Part shown: positions 7,406 to 17,085 of the stretch, piece by piece
Layout of the letters: the number at the start of each line of letters is the position of its first letter
Numbering within the stretch: the stretch's first letter is position 1
NCBI RefSeq assembly: GCF_002072215.1
Contig: NZ_JXMW01000005.1
Location: 62,001 to 126,000, forward strand
Length of the DNA stretch: 64,000 nt
Origin: Methanobrevibacter arboriphilus JCM 13429 = DSM 1125
Lineage (GTDB): Archaea > Methanobacteriota > Methanobacteria > Methanobacteriales > Methanobacteriaceae
Direction: 5' to 3'
The notes under the pieces: generated by a model
What the model was told of the DNA's origin: nothing
Database searches by the model: none
What the model saw: the letters and a program-made list of their open reading frames with translations, nothing else
Made by a program: the position numbers and the translations under genes

Positions 7406-10400
7406 TTAAACTTTTATAACCTTTTTATTGTTTTTATATGTTATTTCATTCATTGTTTTTTTAGGATTTAAAACAAAATATTGTTTTTTACAATATTTAT
7501 GATGAGCCTTATCTGGATAATAAGTAACAATAATGTTTATTTTCCCATTACCTTTAATAGGCTTTATATTTATATATTTAGAGTGTATTTTAATTCCTTT
7601 TCTGACATGCCATAATTTTAATTGTGTTTTTTTAGATTTTAAACTACCTTTATTTTGGATTGTTACAATATATTTACTTACTTGTTTATTATATCTATTT
7701 TTGATTTTTTTAACTTTTAAAATAGCTAAATCAACTTTAGGATTAACAATTTGGTATTTAGAACTCATAGATGAAGCATAAGTATTATCTCCATCATAGA
7801 TTCCAGTAACTTTATATTTACCTCCTTTTAATCCACCAATGTTAAATACTGCAACTCCATAAGCATTAGTGTTTTTAATATATGTTTTCTTGTTAACTAT
7901 AAGTTTAACAGATTTATAAGCTAAAGGATTACCTTGAGAATCTGTTAAAGTGACTCTAATAGAAGTTTTTTTACCTTGATTTATAGTAGGTGAAGATATA
8001 CTAATTTTAGTATTTTTTTTAGTTGAAAAAAGACTTATAGAAATATTCTGATTATCAATTAAAAATTTATAATTAGTAAAACCATTGAAGACCCCACTAT
8101 AAACAGTGAAATTATTATTAAATCTAGCATCAAATGAATTAATACAAGAATTATTTAAATAAACAAAACATTCAAAATAAGGCAATTTAAAAGGATCAAA
8201 ACTACCATCATCAGTCAATTTAAAAATATATCTAAACTTAGCTATACCTTCATAAGCTACAGAAGTAGTGTTTATAACATTTGTAATAAAGTAATTATTT
8301 AATATAACACCATAATAAGCTGAAGGGGTGTTATTTCCCCACCAATTATAATCAGCTACAACTCCACCATTAGTAACATTCAGATCAAATAAACTATTAT
8401 TAAATAATCTATTATAACTTATAGAAACATTAGTACAATTAACAATATATATTCCCTGAGTATTATTTATAATGTTAGAAGATATTATTGAAACATTTTC
8501 ACATTCAATAAGATAAATAACTCCTTCATTAGTTAGAGAATTATTTGTAAAGTTACATTTGGATATATTAAAATTAGAAGCTCTTTCAACATAAATAGCA
8601 CCACCAGGACCACTAGCACTATTACTACTAAAATTAGAATTAGTAATAATTATATTATTAAAATTCTCATTAAATGAAATAGCACCACCAGAACCACTAG
8701 CATTATTACCAATGAAACTAGAATTAACAATATTTAGAAAATTACCAATAGAATTAAAAAATATAGCACCACCAGAACCACTAGCATTATTACCAATAAA
8801 TGTAGAATTAATGATTAAAATATCGCCCAAAATATAACCATCAAAACCAATAGCACCGCCAGGACCATTAGCATTGTTATTATTAAAAGTAGAGTTAGCT
8901 AAAATAACAGATCCTTGTATAACATAAAAGTAAATAGCACCACCTGGAGCATATAAAACATTGTTGTTATCAAAATTACAATCAACAATACTAACATTGC
9001 CATTTATAGTACTAAAATATATAGCACCACCCGGACCACCAGCAATATTACGATTAAAGGTAGAATTAGCTAAAATAACATCTCCATCAATATTACCAAA
9101 ACTAATAGCACCACCAGGACTAGAAACACCATTATCATCAAAACTAGAGTCAATTATACTCACATTACCATGAATATTACCAAAACTAATAGCACCACCA
9201 GGACCACCAGCACTATTGCTATCAAAACTAGAATTAATAATTTTTAAATTACCAAAAATATCTCCTCCAACATAGATAGCACCACCAGGACCATCGGATA
9301 AAACTTTATTATTATCAAAACTGGAATTAGCAATATAAAGAGTACCATTAATTACATTAAAGTAAATAGCACCACCAGGATAACTAGCATTGTTATAATT
9401 AAAAATTGAATCAATAATACTTACAGAACCATTGATAAAACTAAAACTAATAGCACCACCTGGAGAATTAACAACATTATCAACAAAACTAGAATTAAAT
9501 ATAATTACAGAACCATTAATATTACCAAAGTATATAGCACCACCAGGACCAGAAACATTATTATTATTAAAACTAGATCCAAATATACTCACAGAACCAT
9601 TAATCAAACTAAAACTAATAGCACCACCAACACCACTAGCAGAATTATCATCAAAGCTAGAATTAAATATAATTACAGGGCCATTAATATCATTAAAGTA
9701 TATAGCACCACCAGGACCAGAAACATTATTATTATTAAAACTAGATCCAAATATACTCACAGAACCATTAATTAGACTAAAACTAATAGCACCACCAACA
9801 CCACTAGCAGAATTATCATCAAAAGTTGAATTAACTATATTCATAGAACCATTGATATTACCACCAAAATAGATAGCACCACCAGGACCAGAAACATTAT
9901 TATTATTAAAATTAGATCCAGATATACTCACAGAACCATTAATAAAACCAAAACAAATAGCACCACCAACACCACCAGCAGAATTATCATCAAAAGTAGA
10001 ATTAATAATACTCACAGAACCATTAATCATGCTACCAAAGTATATAGCACCACCTGGACCAGAAACATTATTTTCAACAAAACTAGAATCAATAATACTC
10101 ACAGAATTATTAATATTACCGAAGTAAATAGCACCACCATTACCAAAACCAGTGTTATTCATAAAAGTAGAGTTTACAATATTTACTGGGCCTTCAATCA
10201 TATTACCAAAGTAGATAGCACCACCCGGACCAGAAACATTGTTACTGACAAAATCAGAATCAATAATAGACACAGAACCATTGATGCTATTCATAAAACA
10301 AATAGCACCACCAATACCAAAACTACTATGGTTACTAAATGAAGAATTAATAATAATTATACTACCATTAACTTCATTATTAAAGCAAATAGCACCACCC

Positions 10401-11119
10401 GGACCACTAGCATTGTTTCCTCTAAAAGTAGAATTTGTAATACGTAGATTACCATTAAATGTATTGTTAATGTATAATCCTCCTCCAAGAGCACCATAAT
10501 TATTATAAAAATTAGAGTTAGCTATATTGATACCATTAACTTTTCCATCAAAATAGAAAACACCACCAAGACCAGTAGCATTGTTAGAATCAAAGGTTGA
10601 ATTAATAATGTTTACATCATCAACATTGCCAAAAATCGCTATAGCACCACCATAATCACTAATAGAATTACCTATATTATAAACAGCACTATTATTTGTA
10701 AAAATACAATTTTCCAAGGTTAAACTACCTTGACTATAAATAGAACCACCAACATCAGATTTACAATTTCTAATTGTAAGATTAATTAATGTTAACGAAT
10801 TTCCACTAGTTATATTGAAAATTCTTGAAATTCCACTACCATCAATAATCGTACTTTGTTTATCTTTACCAACAATTGTAATATTCTTATTTATTAAAAT
10901 ATTAGTATTATTAACTCCACTGTATATTCCATTATCTAAAAATAAAGTACCATTATTATCTAAATTATCAACTGCATTTTTAATCCCACCCTCAGAAGTT
11001 GAATTATCAATATTTATAGGATTTGCTCCAGTGACTGAACTAAAAGAAACAAAAACTAAAAATATTAATAAAAAAACCATAAACAATAGATTAAAACACT
11101 TAAAATTTTTATTAATCAC
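7406..11119 (-). CDS. Adhesin-like surface protein 2, long beta-helix repeat protein
   Basis: Secreted protein of 1237 residues. A lysine-containing N terminus and a hydrophobic run (LLFMVFLLIFLVFVSF) form a signal peptide. Residues about 60-880 are some 28 near-regular repeats of 28-29 residues built around NVSGPGGAIYF and INS-F-NN, predicted to wind as a right-handed beta-helix. Then follow an Ig-like domain (PTINQGKKTSIRV, GNPLAYKSVKL) and a CARDB-like C-terminal domain (DLAILKVKKIKNRYNK). No C-terminal membrane helix is visible, unlike adhesin 1, so anchoring must differ. The start is GTG, with a G5 tract ten bases upstream. The beta-helix DNA shows recent internal duplication. Confidence 0.85.
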   Translation of the reverse strand: MINKNFKCFNLLFMVFLLIFLVFVSFSSVTGANPINIDNSTSEGGIKNAVDNLDNNGTLFLDNGIYSGVNNTNILINKNITIVGKDKQSTIIDGSGISRIFNITSGNSLTLINLTIRNCKSDVGGSIYSQGSLTLENCIFTNNSAVYNIGNSISDYGGAIAIFGNVDDVNIINSTFDSNNATGLGGVFYFDGKVNGINIANSNFYNNYGALGGGLYINNTFNGNLRITNSTFRGNNASGPGGAICFNNEVNGSIIIINSSFSNHSSFGIGGAICFMNSINGSVSIIDSDFVSNNVSGPGGAIYFGNMIEGPVNIVNSTFMNNTGFGNGGAIYFGNINNSVSIIDSSFVENNVSGPGGAIYFGSMINGSVSIINSTFDDNSAGGVGGAICFGFINGSVSISGSNFNNNNVSGPGGAIYFGGNINGSMNIVNSTFDDNSASGVGGAISFSLINGSVSIFGSSFNNNNVSGPGGAIYFNDINGPVIIFNSSFDDNSASGVGGAISFSLINGSVSIFGSSFNNNNVSGPGGAIYFGNINGSVIIFNSSFVDNVVNSPGGAISFSFINGSVSIIDSIFNYNNASYPGGAIYFNVINGTLYIANSSFDNNKVLSDGPGGAIYVGGDIFGNLKIINSSFDSNSAGGPGGAISFGNIHGNVSIIDSSFDDNGVSSPGGAISFGNIDGDVILANSTFNRNIAGGPGGAIYFSTINGNVSIVDCNFDNNNVLYAPGGAIYFYVIQGSVILANSTFNNNNANGPGGAIGFDGYILGDILIINSTFIGNNASGSGGAIFFNSIGNFLNIVNSSFIGNNASGSGGAISFNENFNNIIITNSNFSSNSASGPGGAIYVERASNFNISKCNFTNNSLTNEGVIYLIECENVSIISSNIINNTQGIYIVNCTNVSISYNRLFNNSLFDLNVTNGGVVADYNWWGNNTPSAYYGVILNNYFITNVINTTSVAYEGIAKFRYIFKLTDDGSFDPFKLPYFECFVYLNNSCINSFDARFNNNFTVYSGVFNGFTNYKFLIDNQNISISLFSTKKNTKISISSPTINQGKKTSIRVTLTDSQGNPLAYKSVKLIVNKKTYIKNTNAYGVAVFNIGGLKGGKYKVTGIYDGDNTYASSMSSKYQIVNPKVDLAILKVKKIKNRYNKQVSKYIVTIQNKGSLKSKKTQLKLWHVRKGIKIHSKYINIKPIKGNGKINIIVTYYPDKAHHKYCKKQYFVLNPKKTMNEITYKNNKKVIKV
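9531..9866. repeat. 168-bp near-identical tandem duplication inside adhesin 2
   Basis: Units 9531-9698 and 9699-9866 are nearly identical over their first 125 bases. Each spans two 28-residue beta-helix coils, and a diverged third copy continues to the right. This is recent in-frame duplication by homologous recombination or slippage. Confidence 0.8.
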
Positions 11120-11217
11120 GTTATAAATTCCCCCGTTATTTATAATGGATAAATGAATAATAATTCATAAAAATGGTTACATTAAAAAAAAGATTAAGCT
11201 AAAAAATTAGACTAAAT

Positions 11218-11279
11218 AAACTATTAACTAACAATTAAAATAGATTAAATAACAATTAAACTATTAACTAACAATTAAA
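11218..11279. repeat. 22-bp perfect direct repeat upstream of adhesin 2
   Basis: AAACTATTAACTAACAATTAAA occurs at 11218-11239 and again at 11258-11279, 40 bp apart, with a partial AACAATTAAA between. It lies about 100-160 bp upstream of the adhesin 2 start and may be a regulatory repeat. Confidence 0.55.
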
Positions 11280-11477
11280 CTAAAAAATATTTTTAATACT
11301 CAAATATATTTACTCAATATATTATTAGTAATTTAGATATACCAAATAGTTATATTGAAATAAAATACCAATATAATTTTAAGATTATGTTTATATGTAA
11401 CCAAATTATTTATCCCATATATAGATTCTATAAAGTATAATATAAATATTACTAATTTAATCAAATTAAAACTTGTT

Positions 11478-11644
11478 ATAATTATGGCTTTGTAGAAATC
11501 CTTATTTTTTACACTTGAAATTTTTAATTTGTGAAATTAAATTGTTAAAATAAATTCTTTAATTTCAAAATAAAAGATTTTTAATCATAATCATTTTTTA
11601 TAATTATATTGATATTAAAAGGATTTCTACAAAGCCATAATTAT
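11478..11644. mobile_element. Candidate MITE (miniature inverted-repeat transposable element)
   Basis: An 18-bp perfect terminal inverted repeat, GGCTTTGTAGAAATCCTT at 11486-11503 and its complement at 11619-11636, bounds a 151-bp A/T-rich core without a reading frame. It is flanked on both sides by ATAATTAT (11478-11485 and 11637-11644), which looks like an 8-bp target duplication. Since that octamer is its own reverse complement, it could equally extend the inverted repeat, which matches over 28 bp. No transposase is in the window, so the element would be non-autonomous. The rest of 11120-11779 is featureless A/T-rich DNA. Confidence 0.6.
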
Positions 11645-11779
11645 AATGAAAAAATATAAAAAATAATAAAGTAAAAACAGAAAAAATATTAAAAATAATA
11701 AAGTAATAAAAATAATAAAATAAATTAATAATAATTAATAAAAATTAATAAAAATTACTAAGAAAATAATAAAAAGGTA

Positions 11780-12982
11780 TTAATTAAAATCTTTAATCAA
11801 ATCATTTAAAACCTTTTCAAAATCATCAGTAATAAGATTCCAATCATTATTTTTAACAAAATCCCGACCAGAATTAGCTATTCTATCATAATCTCCATTA
11901 TCAATAATAGAACTAGCACAAGCAAGAACCTCAATAGCAGAATTAACATATTCAATACCATGAGACTCTCCAAACTCCTTAAAAATACCAGGAAGTTTTG
12001 TAGCTATAACCACCTTTCTCATAGCTAAGTATTCATATAATTTAATCGGAACAATATCCTGCATAATTTCCTCATCAATATAAGCAGGAAGAAGACAAAA
12101 ATCAGCTAAAGATAAAAATTCAGGAATACGAGTATAAGGTTGCTTACCAGTTAAAATCAACTGACTTGAAAGATCATAATCATCTTTAATTCTAACAATA
12201 TCATCATAAGCATCACCATCACCAACAATAACAATCTTAAAATTAGAATAATCCTCTCTTTTCTTACCTAACTCAATAGCTAACTCCTTCATACCAGCAA
12301 AATCATAAATCCAACCCATAAAGAAAAGAACAATATCATTTTTATTAATACCTAATTCTTTTCTTATATTTGAATCATCTAAATCAGGATTATAAGATTC
12401 AAAATCAATTCCTGCATCAATTACAACAGTTTCATCCTTTTTTGCACCTAAATCAATAGCTAAACTCTTAAGTTGTTCATTTATTGTAATTACAAGATCT
12501 GAATTAGATATAGCTTTCTTATTAATCATACGACCAAATGACTGAAAAGCCTTTTCTGGAATTAAAGTGTATAAAACATCAATTAAATAATAAACAAAAG
12601 GAATATTTTCACTTTTAGCTATTTTTGAAGCTATATAAGCATTCATAAGTCCAAGAGCAATAATAACATCTGGTTTAAATTCTTTTATTTGTTTTTTAAT
12701 CTCATTTCTATGAGAATTAGCTAAAGACAAATAGCTAAAAACTGGGAGTTTAATAAAACTAGGACGAATGACTTGAATATTTGCATTATCATCTACCTTA
12801 GACACATTATAAAACGTTTTTTTAGGATAAACAAGTCCTTTATCATTATCATTTGGCCAATCAATGGGATAATCAATTACACGAATTTCATGGCCTCTTA
12901 CAGCCATTCTATCCATAAGATGATGTTGTTGGTGAGGGTTTCTCTCTAACCAGTCTGATTCTTGAATAACTAAAATTTTCAT
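11780..12982 (-). CDS. Glycosyltransferase, GT4 family
   Basis: Cytoplasmic sugar transferase of 400 residues with the two-Rossmann (GT-B) layout. The N-terminal acceptor domain has HHLMDRMAVRGHEIRVIDYP. The C-terminal nucleotide-sugar domain has FMGWIYDFAGMKEL, KIVIVGDGDAYDDI and the motif region EEIMQDIVPIKLYEYLAMRK, which holds the E-x7-E type donor-binding residues, followed by VVIATKLPGI. The sugar and acceptor cannot be read from sequence. Adhesins upstream and an epimerase downstream on the same strand suggest surface glycan or glycoprotein synthesis (inference). Confidence 0.85.
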   Translation of the reverse strand: MKILVIQESDWLERNPHQQHHLMDRMAVRGHEIRVIDYPIDWPNDNDKGLVYPKKTFYNVSKVDDNANIQVIRPSFIKLPVFSYLSLANSHRNEIKKQIKEFKPDVIIALGLMNAYIASKIAKSENIPFVYYLIDVLYTLIPEKAFQSFGRMINKKAISNSDLVITINEQLKSLAIDLGAKKDETVVIDAGIDFESYNPDLDDSNIRKELGINKNDIVLFFMGWIYDFAGMKELAIELGKKREDYSNFKIVIVGDGDAYDDIVRIKDDYDLSSQLILTGKQPYTRIPEFLSLADFCLLPAYIDEEIMQDIVPIKLYEYLAMRKVVIATKLPGIFKEFGESHGIEYVNSAIEVLACASSIIDNGDYDRIANSGRDFVKNNDWNLITDDFEKVLNDLIKDFN

Positions 12983-13122
12983 AATATCAAAAAATCTAAG
13001 ATCAATTAAAATAGAAAAATAATAAATTATATACTATAAAATCATAATTATAACCCTATAAAATTATAAACAATAAATCTACAAAATATAAAATTATAAT
13101 CAATAAAACTAATAATTATAAG

Positions 13123-13242
13123 ATTACAAAATATAAAACTGCCAAGTATAAGATTACAAAATATAAAACTACCAAGTATAAGATTGTAAAATATAAAACT
13201 ACCAAGTATAAGATCATAAAATATAAAGCTACCGATTATAAG
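13123..13242. repeat. 30-bp tandem repeat, four units
   Basis: Four contiguous 30-bp units start ATTACAAAATATAAAACT and end CCAAGTATAAG (13123, 13153, 13183, 13213), with partial units on both sides (about 13077-13270). There are no spacers, so this is a minisatellite and not a CRISPR. It fills the gap 12983-13307, which has no gene. Confidence 0.9.
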
Positions 13243-13307
13243 ATTATAAAATATAAAATTATAAGCTGTAAAAATATAAAATTAAAATTATAAAACTATA
13301 AACAGTT

Positions 13308-13730
13308 TTAAAACTTAATAATTTCCTTAGGATCTAAATTAGTAGCCATAGTCCAAAAATGAGCTTTACCAGTGGCAATTCTAAATATTATTAACTCATC
13401 ACCTTCAGCTGTTAAACCAAATTCTTTTAAAAAAGGTCTATCTTCTAAACAAAGCTTTTTCATTTCAATATCCTCTATAAATTCTGCTTCACCTTCAACA
13501 CGAAGCATTGTTCCATTTCCATCATCTGGTTTAAAAAATGCCAATTCAATTTTAGGATTCTCTTTAATTTCCCCAACTAAATCTTTAATAATAGCTGATT
13601 GAAAGTAAAAACCAGTTTCATCAGCATACCACATACCCATAGCCCTAACATGAGGTTGATCATCTTTTGAAGTAGCTAACCAAGCTACAGGGTTTTCATT
13701 TGCAAAATCAATACAATCTTTAAAATCCAT
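13308..13730 (-). CDS. Pyridoxamine 5'-phosphate oxidase-like flavin-binding protein
   Basis: Split-barrel FMN-binding protein of 140 residues. Family signatures are NPVAWLATSKDDQPHVRAMG near the start, YFQSAIIKDLVGEIKENPKI in the middle, MLRVEGEAEF and a short C-terminal HFWTM strand. Such proteins in methanogens bind FMN, F420 or haem; which one is not visible here. GGAGGT seven bases before the ATG gives a strong ribosome-binding site. It stands between glycan genes but shows no functional link to them. Confidence 0.8.
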   Translation of the reverse strand: MDFKDCIDFANENPVAWLATSKDDQPHVRAMGMWYADETGFYFQSAIIKDLVGEIKENPKIELAFFKPDDGNGTMLRVEGEAEFIEDIEMKKLCLEDRPFLKEFGLTAEGDELIIFRIATGKAHFWTMATNLDPKEIIKF

Positions 13731-13831
13731 ACTTAAACCTCCATAAAAAAATTATAAAATTAAAAACAATGAAAGAAAAAAGCTAAAAAATGAAATAAAT
13801 TAATGAAAAGCTAAAAATAAAACTTAGCTAA

Positions 13832-14842
13832 TTAATAATCAAATTCTGCACTTTCTTCAATATTATCCCAATTATCAGCAAACCAATTATGTGTATATTT
13901 TAATCCTTCATCAAAAGAAACAGAAGGCTCATAATCTAAAATATCCTTAGCCTTATCAATTGAAGATAATAACTTATTTTTAGCATCCCAATCTCTTCTT
14001 GCTCTGTAAGCTATGCCTTCTTTGTTTCCAGTTAAAGCATTCACTTTATTTGCCATATCAATAACCTGATGATCTTTACCAGAACCTAAATTAATAGCTT
14101 CACCAATAGCTTCTTCTTCAATACCCATAGCTAAAAGACCATTAACAATATCCCCAACAAAAGTCCAATCTCTTGTTTCACTGCCATCACCAGTAATAGG
14201 AAGAGCTTGATTTGTCATAGACCAATAAAAAAAGTTAGGAATCACATTTCTATACTTACCTGGAACTTCACCAGGGCCAAAAACATTAAAAAATCTTGCA
14301 TTTACAATAGGCATTTTATACAAGTTGTTGAAATAATTAGTGTAAAGTTCTCCAAGAAGTTTAGTAACTTGATAAGGAGTGTGTAAAGAAATAGAAATAT
14401 CAGGTTCCTCAAAAGGCATTTTAGAATCAAGTCCATAAACACCACAACCAGAAGAAGAGTAAACAAAGCGTTCAACACCAGTTAATTGTGCATGTTGAAG
14501 TACTTTAAGAATACCAATCCCATTAACCATTAAATCATGCTCAGGATTATCAACACTATTTTGATTAGCAAAATGAGCAGCTAAATGAAAAACATGAGAC
14601 GGTCTTTGTTTAAAAACTCTTTTTAAGATAGCTTCATCAAGAATATCTCCTTTAATAAATTCAATATTATCATCTTTAGGTATATTCCATTCATAAGCAG
14701 AAGATAAATTATCAAGAATAATAACTTTCTTTGCACCTAAATTAGCTAACTTTTCAGATAAATTACTACCAACACACCCAGCTCCACCAGTTACAAGAAC
14801 TGTTTTCTCTTGATATTCATTAAAATTATTTTTTTCACTCAT
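13832..14842 (-). CDS. NAD-dependent sugar-nucleotide epimerase/dehydratase (extended SDR)
   Basis: Cytoplasmic enzyme of 336 residues with the NAD-binding TGGAGCVGS motif at residues 18-26, the VYSSSGCGVYG strand and the catalytic Tyr-x3-Lys in YQVTK (about residues 157-161). A C-terminal substrate domain has RFFNVFGPGE. Extended SDRs of this type act as UDP-glucose/UDP-GlcNAc 4-epimerases or dehydratases; substrate cannot be assigned. A second, distinct epimerase is at 33132. It neighbours a glycosyltransferase on the same strand, consistent with making an activated sugar for surface polymers. Confidence 0.85.
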   Translation of the reverse strand: MSEKNNFNEYQEKTVLVTGGAGCVGSNLSEKLANLGAKKVIILDNLSSAYEWNIPKDDNIEFIKGDILDEAILKRVFKQRPSHVFHLAAHFANQNSVDNPEHDLMVNGIGILKVLQHAQLTGVERFVYSSSGCGVYGLDSKMPFEEPDISISLHTPYQVTKLLGELYTNYFNNLYKMPIVNARFFNVFGPGEVPGKYRNVIPNFFYWSMTNQALPITGDGSETRDWTFVGDIVNGLLAMGIEEEAIGEAINLGSGKDHQVIDMANKVNALTGNKEGIAYRARRDWDAKNKLLSSIDKAKDILDYEPSVSFDEGLKYTHNWFADNWDNIEESAEFDY

Positions 14843-15036
14843 TTAAATCATCGATGATTAATTAAACTTAATATTTATTAAAAATTCTTTATCAAAAATA
14901 TAATATTAATATCAAAAATATATTTATCAATATTAAAAATATACTATCAATAATGTATTTATAAAAATATTTATAAAAAATATTTATTAAAATATTTATT
15001 AAAAGTATATATATTAAATATATCTATTAAAACTTA

Positions 15037-15672
15037 TCATTTTCTTGCTTTGCCTACCTTTCTTGCAATCACAAGTTCACCAACAGCTATCAAACCAACA
15101 AAAAATTTTTCAAGACCACCAGTCGCCCATATTGCTTCTCCAAAAGTAGCATTGCGAATATTTCTCTCATAATCCTCAGCCTTAACACGTTTTCCAGTAG
15201 TTCTACGACTAATAATAGCTGAAGCTTCCATTAACTCTTCCCAAGTAACACCTTTAAGTTCTTGCTGCATAGCTTCATAAAGTTTATAGACTTTAACATC
15301 ATAAAGAGAGGATAAAGTATCAATAATATCAAAAGACCTGATTACTCCAGTAACAATTTCATCCTTGTTAAGAACTGGCATACTAATTAATTTATGATTA
15401 GAAGTTTCAATAACAGCTAATCTAGAAGGATCATTTTCATAAATATAAATAATCTCTTCTTTAGGATGCATAATATCAGAAGCAGTTTTTTTACCTTCTC
15501 TTAAACCACGAGTAACATCTAATGAAGTTATCCAACCAATTAGCTTCATATCAGGACTAACAACAGGACTAGTAAACCTTCTTGACTCTTCCATTTTTAT
15601 AGAAACATTTTCTACAGTATCCTCAGATGATACATAGATAAAATCTTTATCCATCATTTCTTTTGCTTTCAT
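15037..15672 (-). CDS. CBS-domain protein, distal gene of the Eha neighbourhood
   Basis: Protein of 211 residues. Two CBS domains (about 7-60 with MKLIGWITSLDVTRGL, and 68-120 with DEIVTGVIRSFDIIDTL) would bind an adenine nucleotide or similar ligand. The C-terminal 90 residues are helical with TGKRVKAEDYERNIRNATFG and a basic end, a tail I do not recognise outside methanogen CBS proteins. GGGAT precedes the ATG. It lies 46 bases after the polyferredoxin gene and is probably cotranscribed, so it may sense energy charge for the electron-transfer genes upstream (inference). Confidence 0.75.
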   Translation of the reverse strand: MKAKEMMDKDFIYVSSEDTVENVSIKMEESRRFTSPVVSPDMKLIGWITSLDVTRGLREGKKTASDIMHPKEEIIYIYENDPSRLAVIETSNHKLISMPVLNKDEIVTGVIRSFDIIDTLSSLYDVKVYKLYEAMQQELKGVTWEELMEASAIISRRTTGKRVKAEDYERNIRNATFGEAIWATGGLEKFFVGLIAVGELVIARKVGKARK

Positions 15673-15718
15673 AAAATCCCTTCAAAATATAAATTTAATA
15701 AGTTTATTTATTTAATGA

Positions 15719-16618
15719 TTAGTTTGTTTCTGAATCAGTATTATTTTCTAAGTCTTCTGACTTTTCTAAATCTTTTAATTCTTCTGAACTTTCTGATTTT
15801 TCTAAATCTTTCAAAGATAAAGCATTAACTGGACATTTACTAGAACAAACATTACACCTAATACATTTATCATCATCTAATACAACTTCATCCCCATCTA
15901 ACCTAATAGCATCAACAGGACATGATTCTTCACACAGATAGCATTGAACACAAGCATCTTGATCAATACAAAGAGATTTAGTAACAATAACAGGCCCTAA
16001 AGTCCTATCAAGAGTTATAGCATCAGTATTACACAAATTAACACAAGAACCACATCCAACACAAAGCTCTTTATCAATGTATGGATATTCTTTATCCTCT
16101 AAATAAGGATAGGATGTATCATCAGCTGCTTCAATTATTGATTTTTCTTTAATAGTAATAGCTTTTGTAGGACAGAACTTAACACAATCACCACAATCAT
16201 CACATTTAGTTCTATCAATATTAATGTCCTTCATTCTAAGAACACGATGTGGAACCTTAACTTCTTTCAATGAATACTCCACATCACCATCATCACTTTC
16301 TTTATTAATAGCTGATTTAGTTTCCATTACATAAATACAAGAAACAGGACAAGTTTGTGCACAAATCTCACATTTAACGCAGTTATTTTCAACCCTAGAT
16401 TTTTTAACAGCACTAGAAGGAGAAATAGCATCAACAGGACACTCTTCAACACAAAGGTCACATCTAACACAACGTGGAGAAATAGTTATAAGCTTATCAT
16501 ATCCATCATAAGCACCAATATCAACTTCAAAATCATCGATATCATCGTCCAAATCTACTGATTTAAGAACAACTTCTCTTTGAAGATCCTCCATTTGTTT
16601 TTTAAGTTTTATTTCCAT
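15719..16618 (-). CDS. Polyferredoxin with six [4Fe-4S] motifs
   Basis: Electron-transfer protein of 299 residues with six CxxCxxCxxxC motifs, beginning CVRCDLCVEECPVDAI and ending CIRCNVCSSKCPVNAL, arranged as three two-cluster ferredoxin pairs. The fourth motif has CNTDAI in place of CP. The N terminus is an acidic 45-residue extension and the C terminus is a Glu/Ser/Asp tail. GAGGAAG upstream of ATG 16616-16618 fixes the start, although the frame is open to 16666. It belongs to the gene string that follows ehaR and the kinase, suggesting a soluble carrier for Eha or its partners. Confidence 0.85.
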   Translation of the reverse strand: MEIKLKKQMEDLQREVVLKSVDLDDDIDDFEVDIGAYDGYDKLITISPRCVRCDLCVEECPVDAISPSSAVKKSRVENNCVKCEICAQTCPVSCIYVMETKSAINKESDDGDVEYSLKEVKVPHRVLRMKDINIDRTKCDDCGDCVKFCPTKAITIKEKSIIEAADDTSYPYLEDKEYPYIDKELCVGCGSCVNLCNTDAITLDRTLGPVIVTKSLCIDQDACVQCYLCEESCPVDAIRLDGDEVVLDDDKCIRCNVCSSKCPVNALSLKDLEKSESSEELKDLEKSEDLENNTDSETN

Positions 16619-17085
16619 AAATCTTCCTCTAAAATCATAAAGATATATAAATATCAAAAAGATCATTCTATAAAAAAATATTATTTTGATATTTTAAGAA
16701 ACATCAAAGGTTATTATTATAAAAGATAAAAATATTTTTATTAATTCTAATATATATTATTATCTTCTTAATCCCCATAGTTAAAATTTCACTTAATATG
16801 TTATATTCATTATATTTTACGCTTTATATTTTAAGATTTAATATAAAACAATGATTGAATAATTAAAATAATAGATTAATTATTAAAGATAATATTATAC
16901 AATAATAATTGAATAATTAAAAATAATTTTTAATAATAGTTTAATAATTAATAAAAATATCTAATAATAAATGATCATTAAAAATAATGATTAATAATAG
17001 CTAACAATAATTTAATAACTTATAATTAATAGTAATAATTAATATCAATAGCTAATAATAATTAATAATAATTTAATAATAATTA
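16619..17085. other. Intergenic region upstream of the polyferredoxin gene
   Basis: 467 bp of A/T-only DNA, no gene seen. Near the kinase end (16900-17085) it is a degenerate TAATAATTAATA repeat. Its length suggests a separate promoter for the polyferredoxin-CBS pair. Confidence 0.5.

Noticed and set aside
9432-9872. Plus-strand frames opposite adhesin 2
   Set aside because: Periodic shadows of the beta-helix repeats; no start signals and a Pro/Leu-biased composition.
11476-11646. The 28-bp inverted repeat as a transcription terminator
   Set aside because: The arms are 115 bases apart and no T-run follows on the minus strand close to a gene end; a transposon-like origin fits better.
13077-13270. 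CRISPR array at the 30-bp repeat
   Set aside because: Units are directly joined with no unique spacers, and no cas gene is present.
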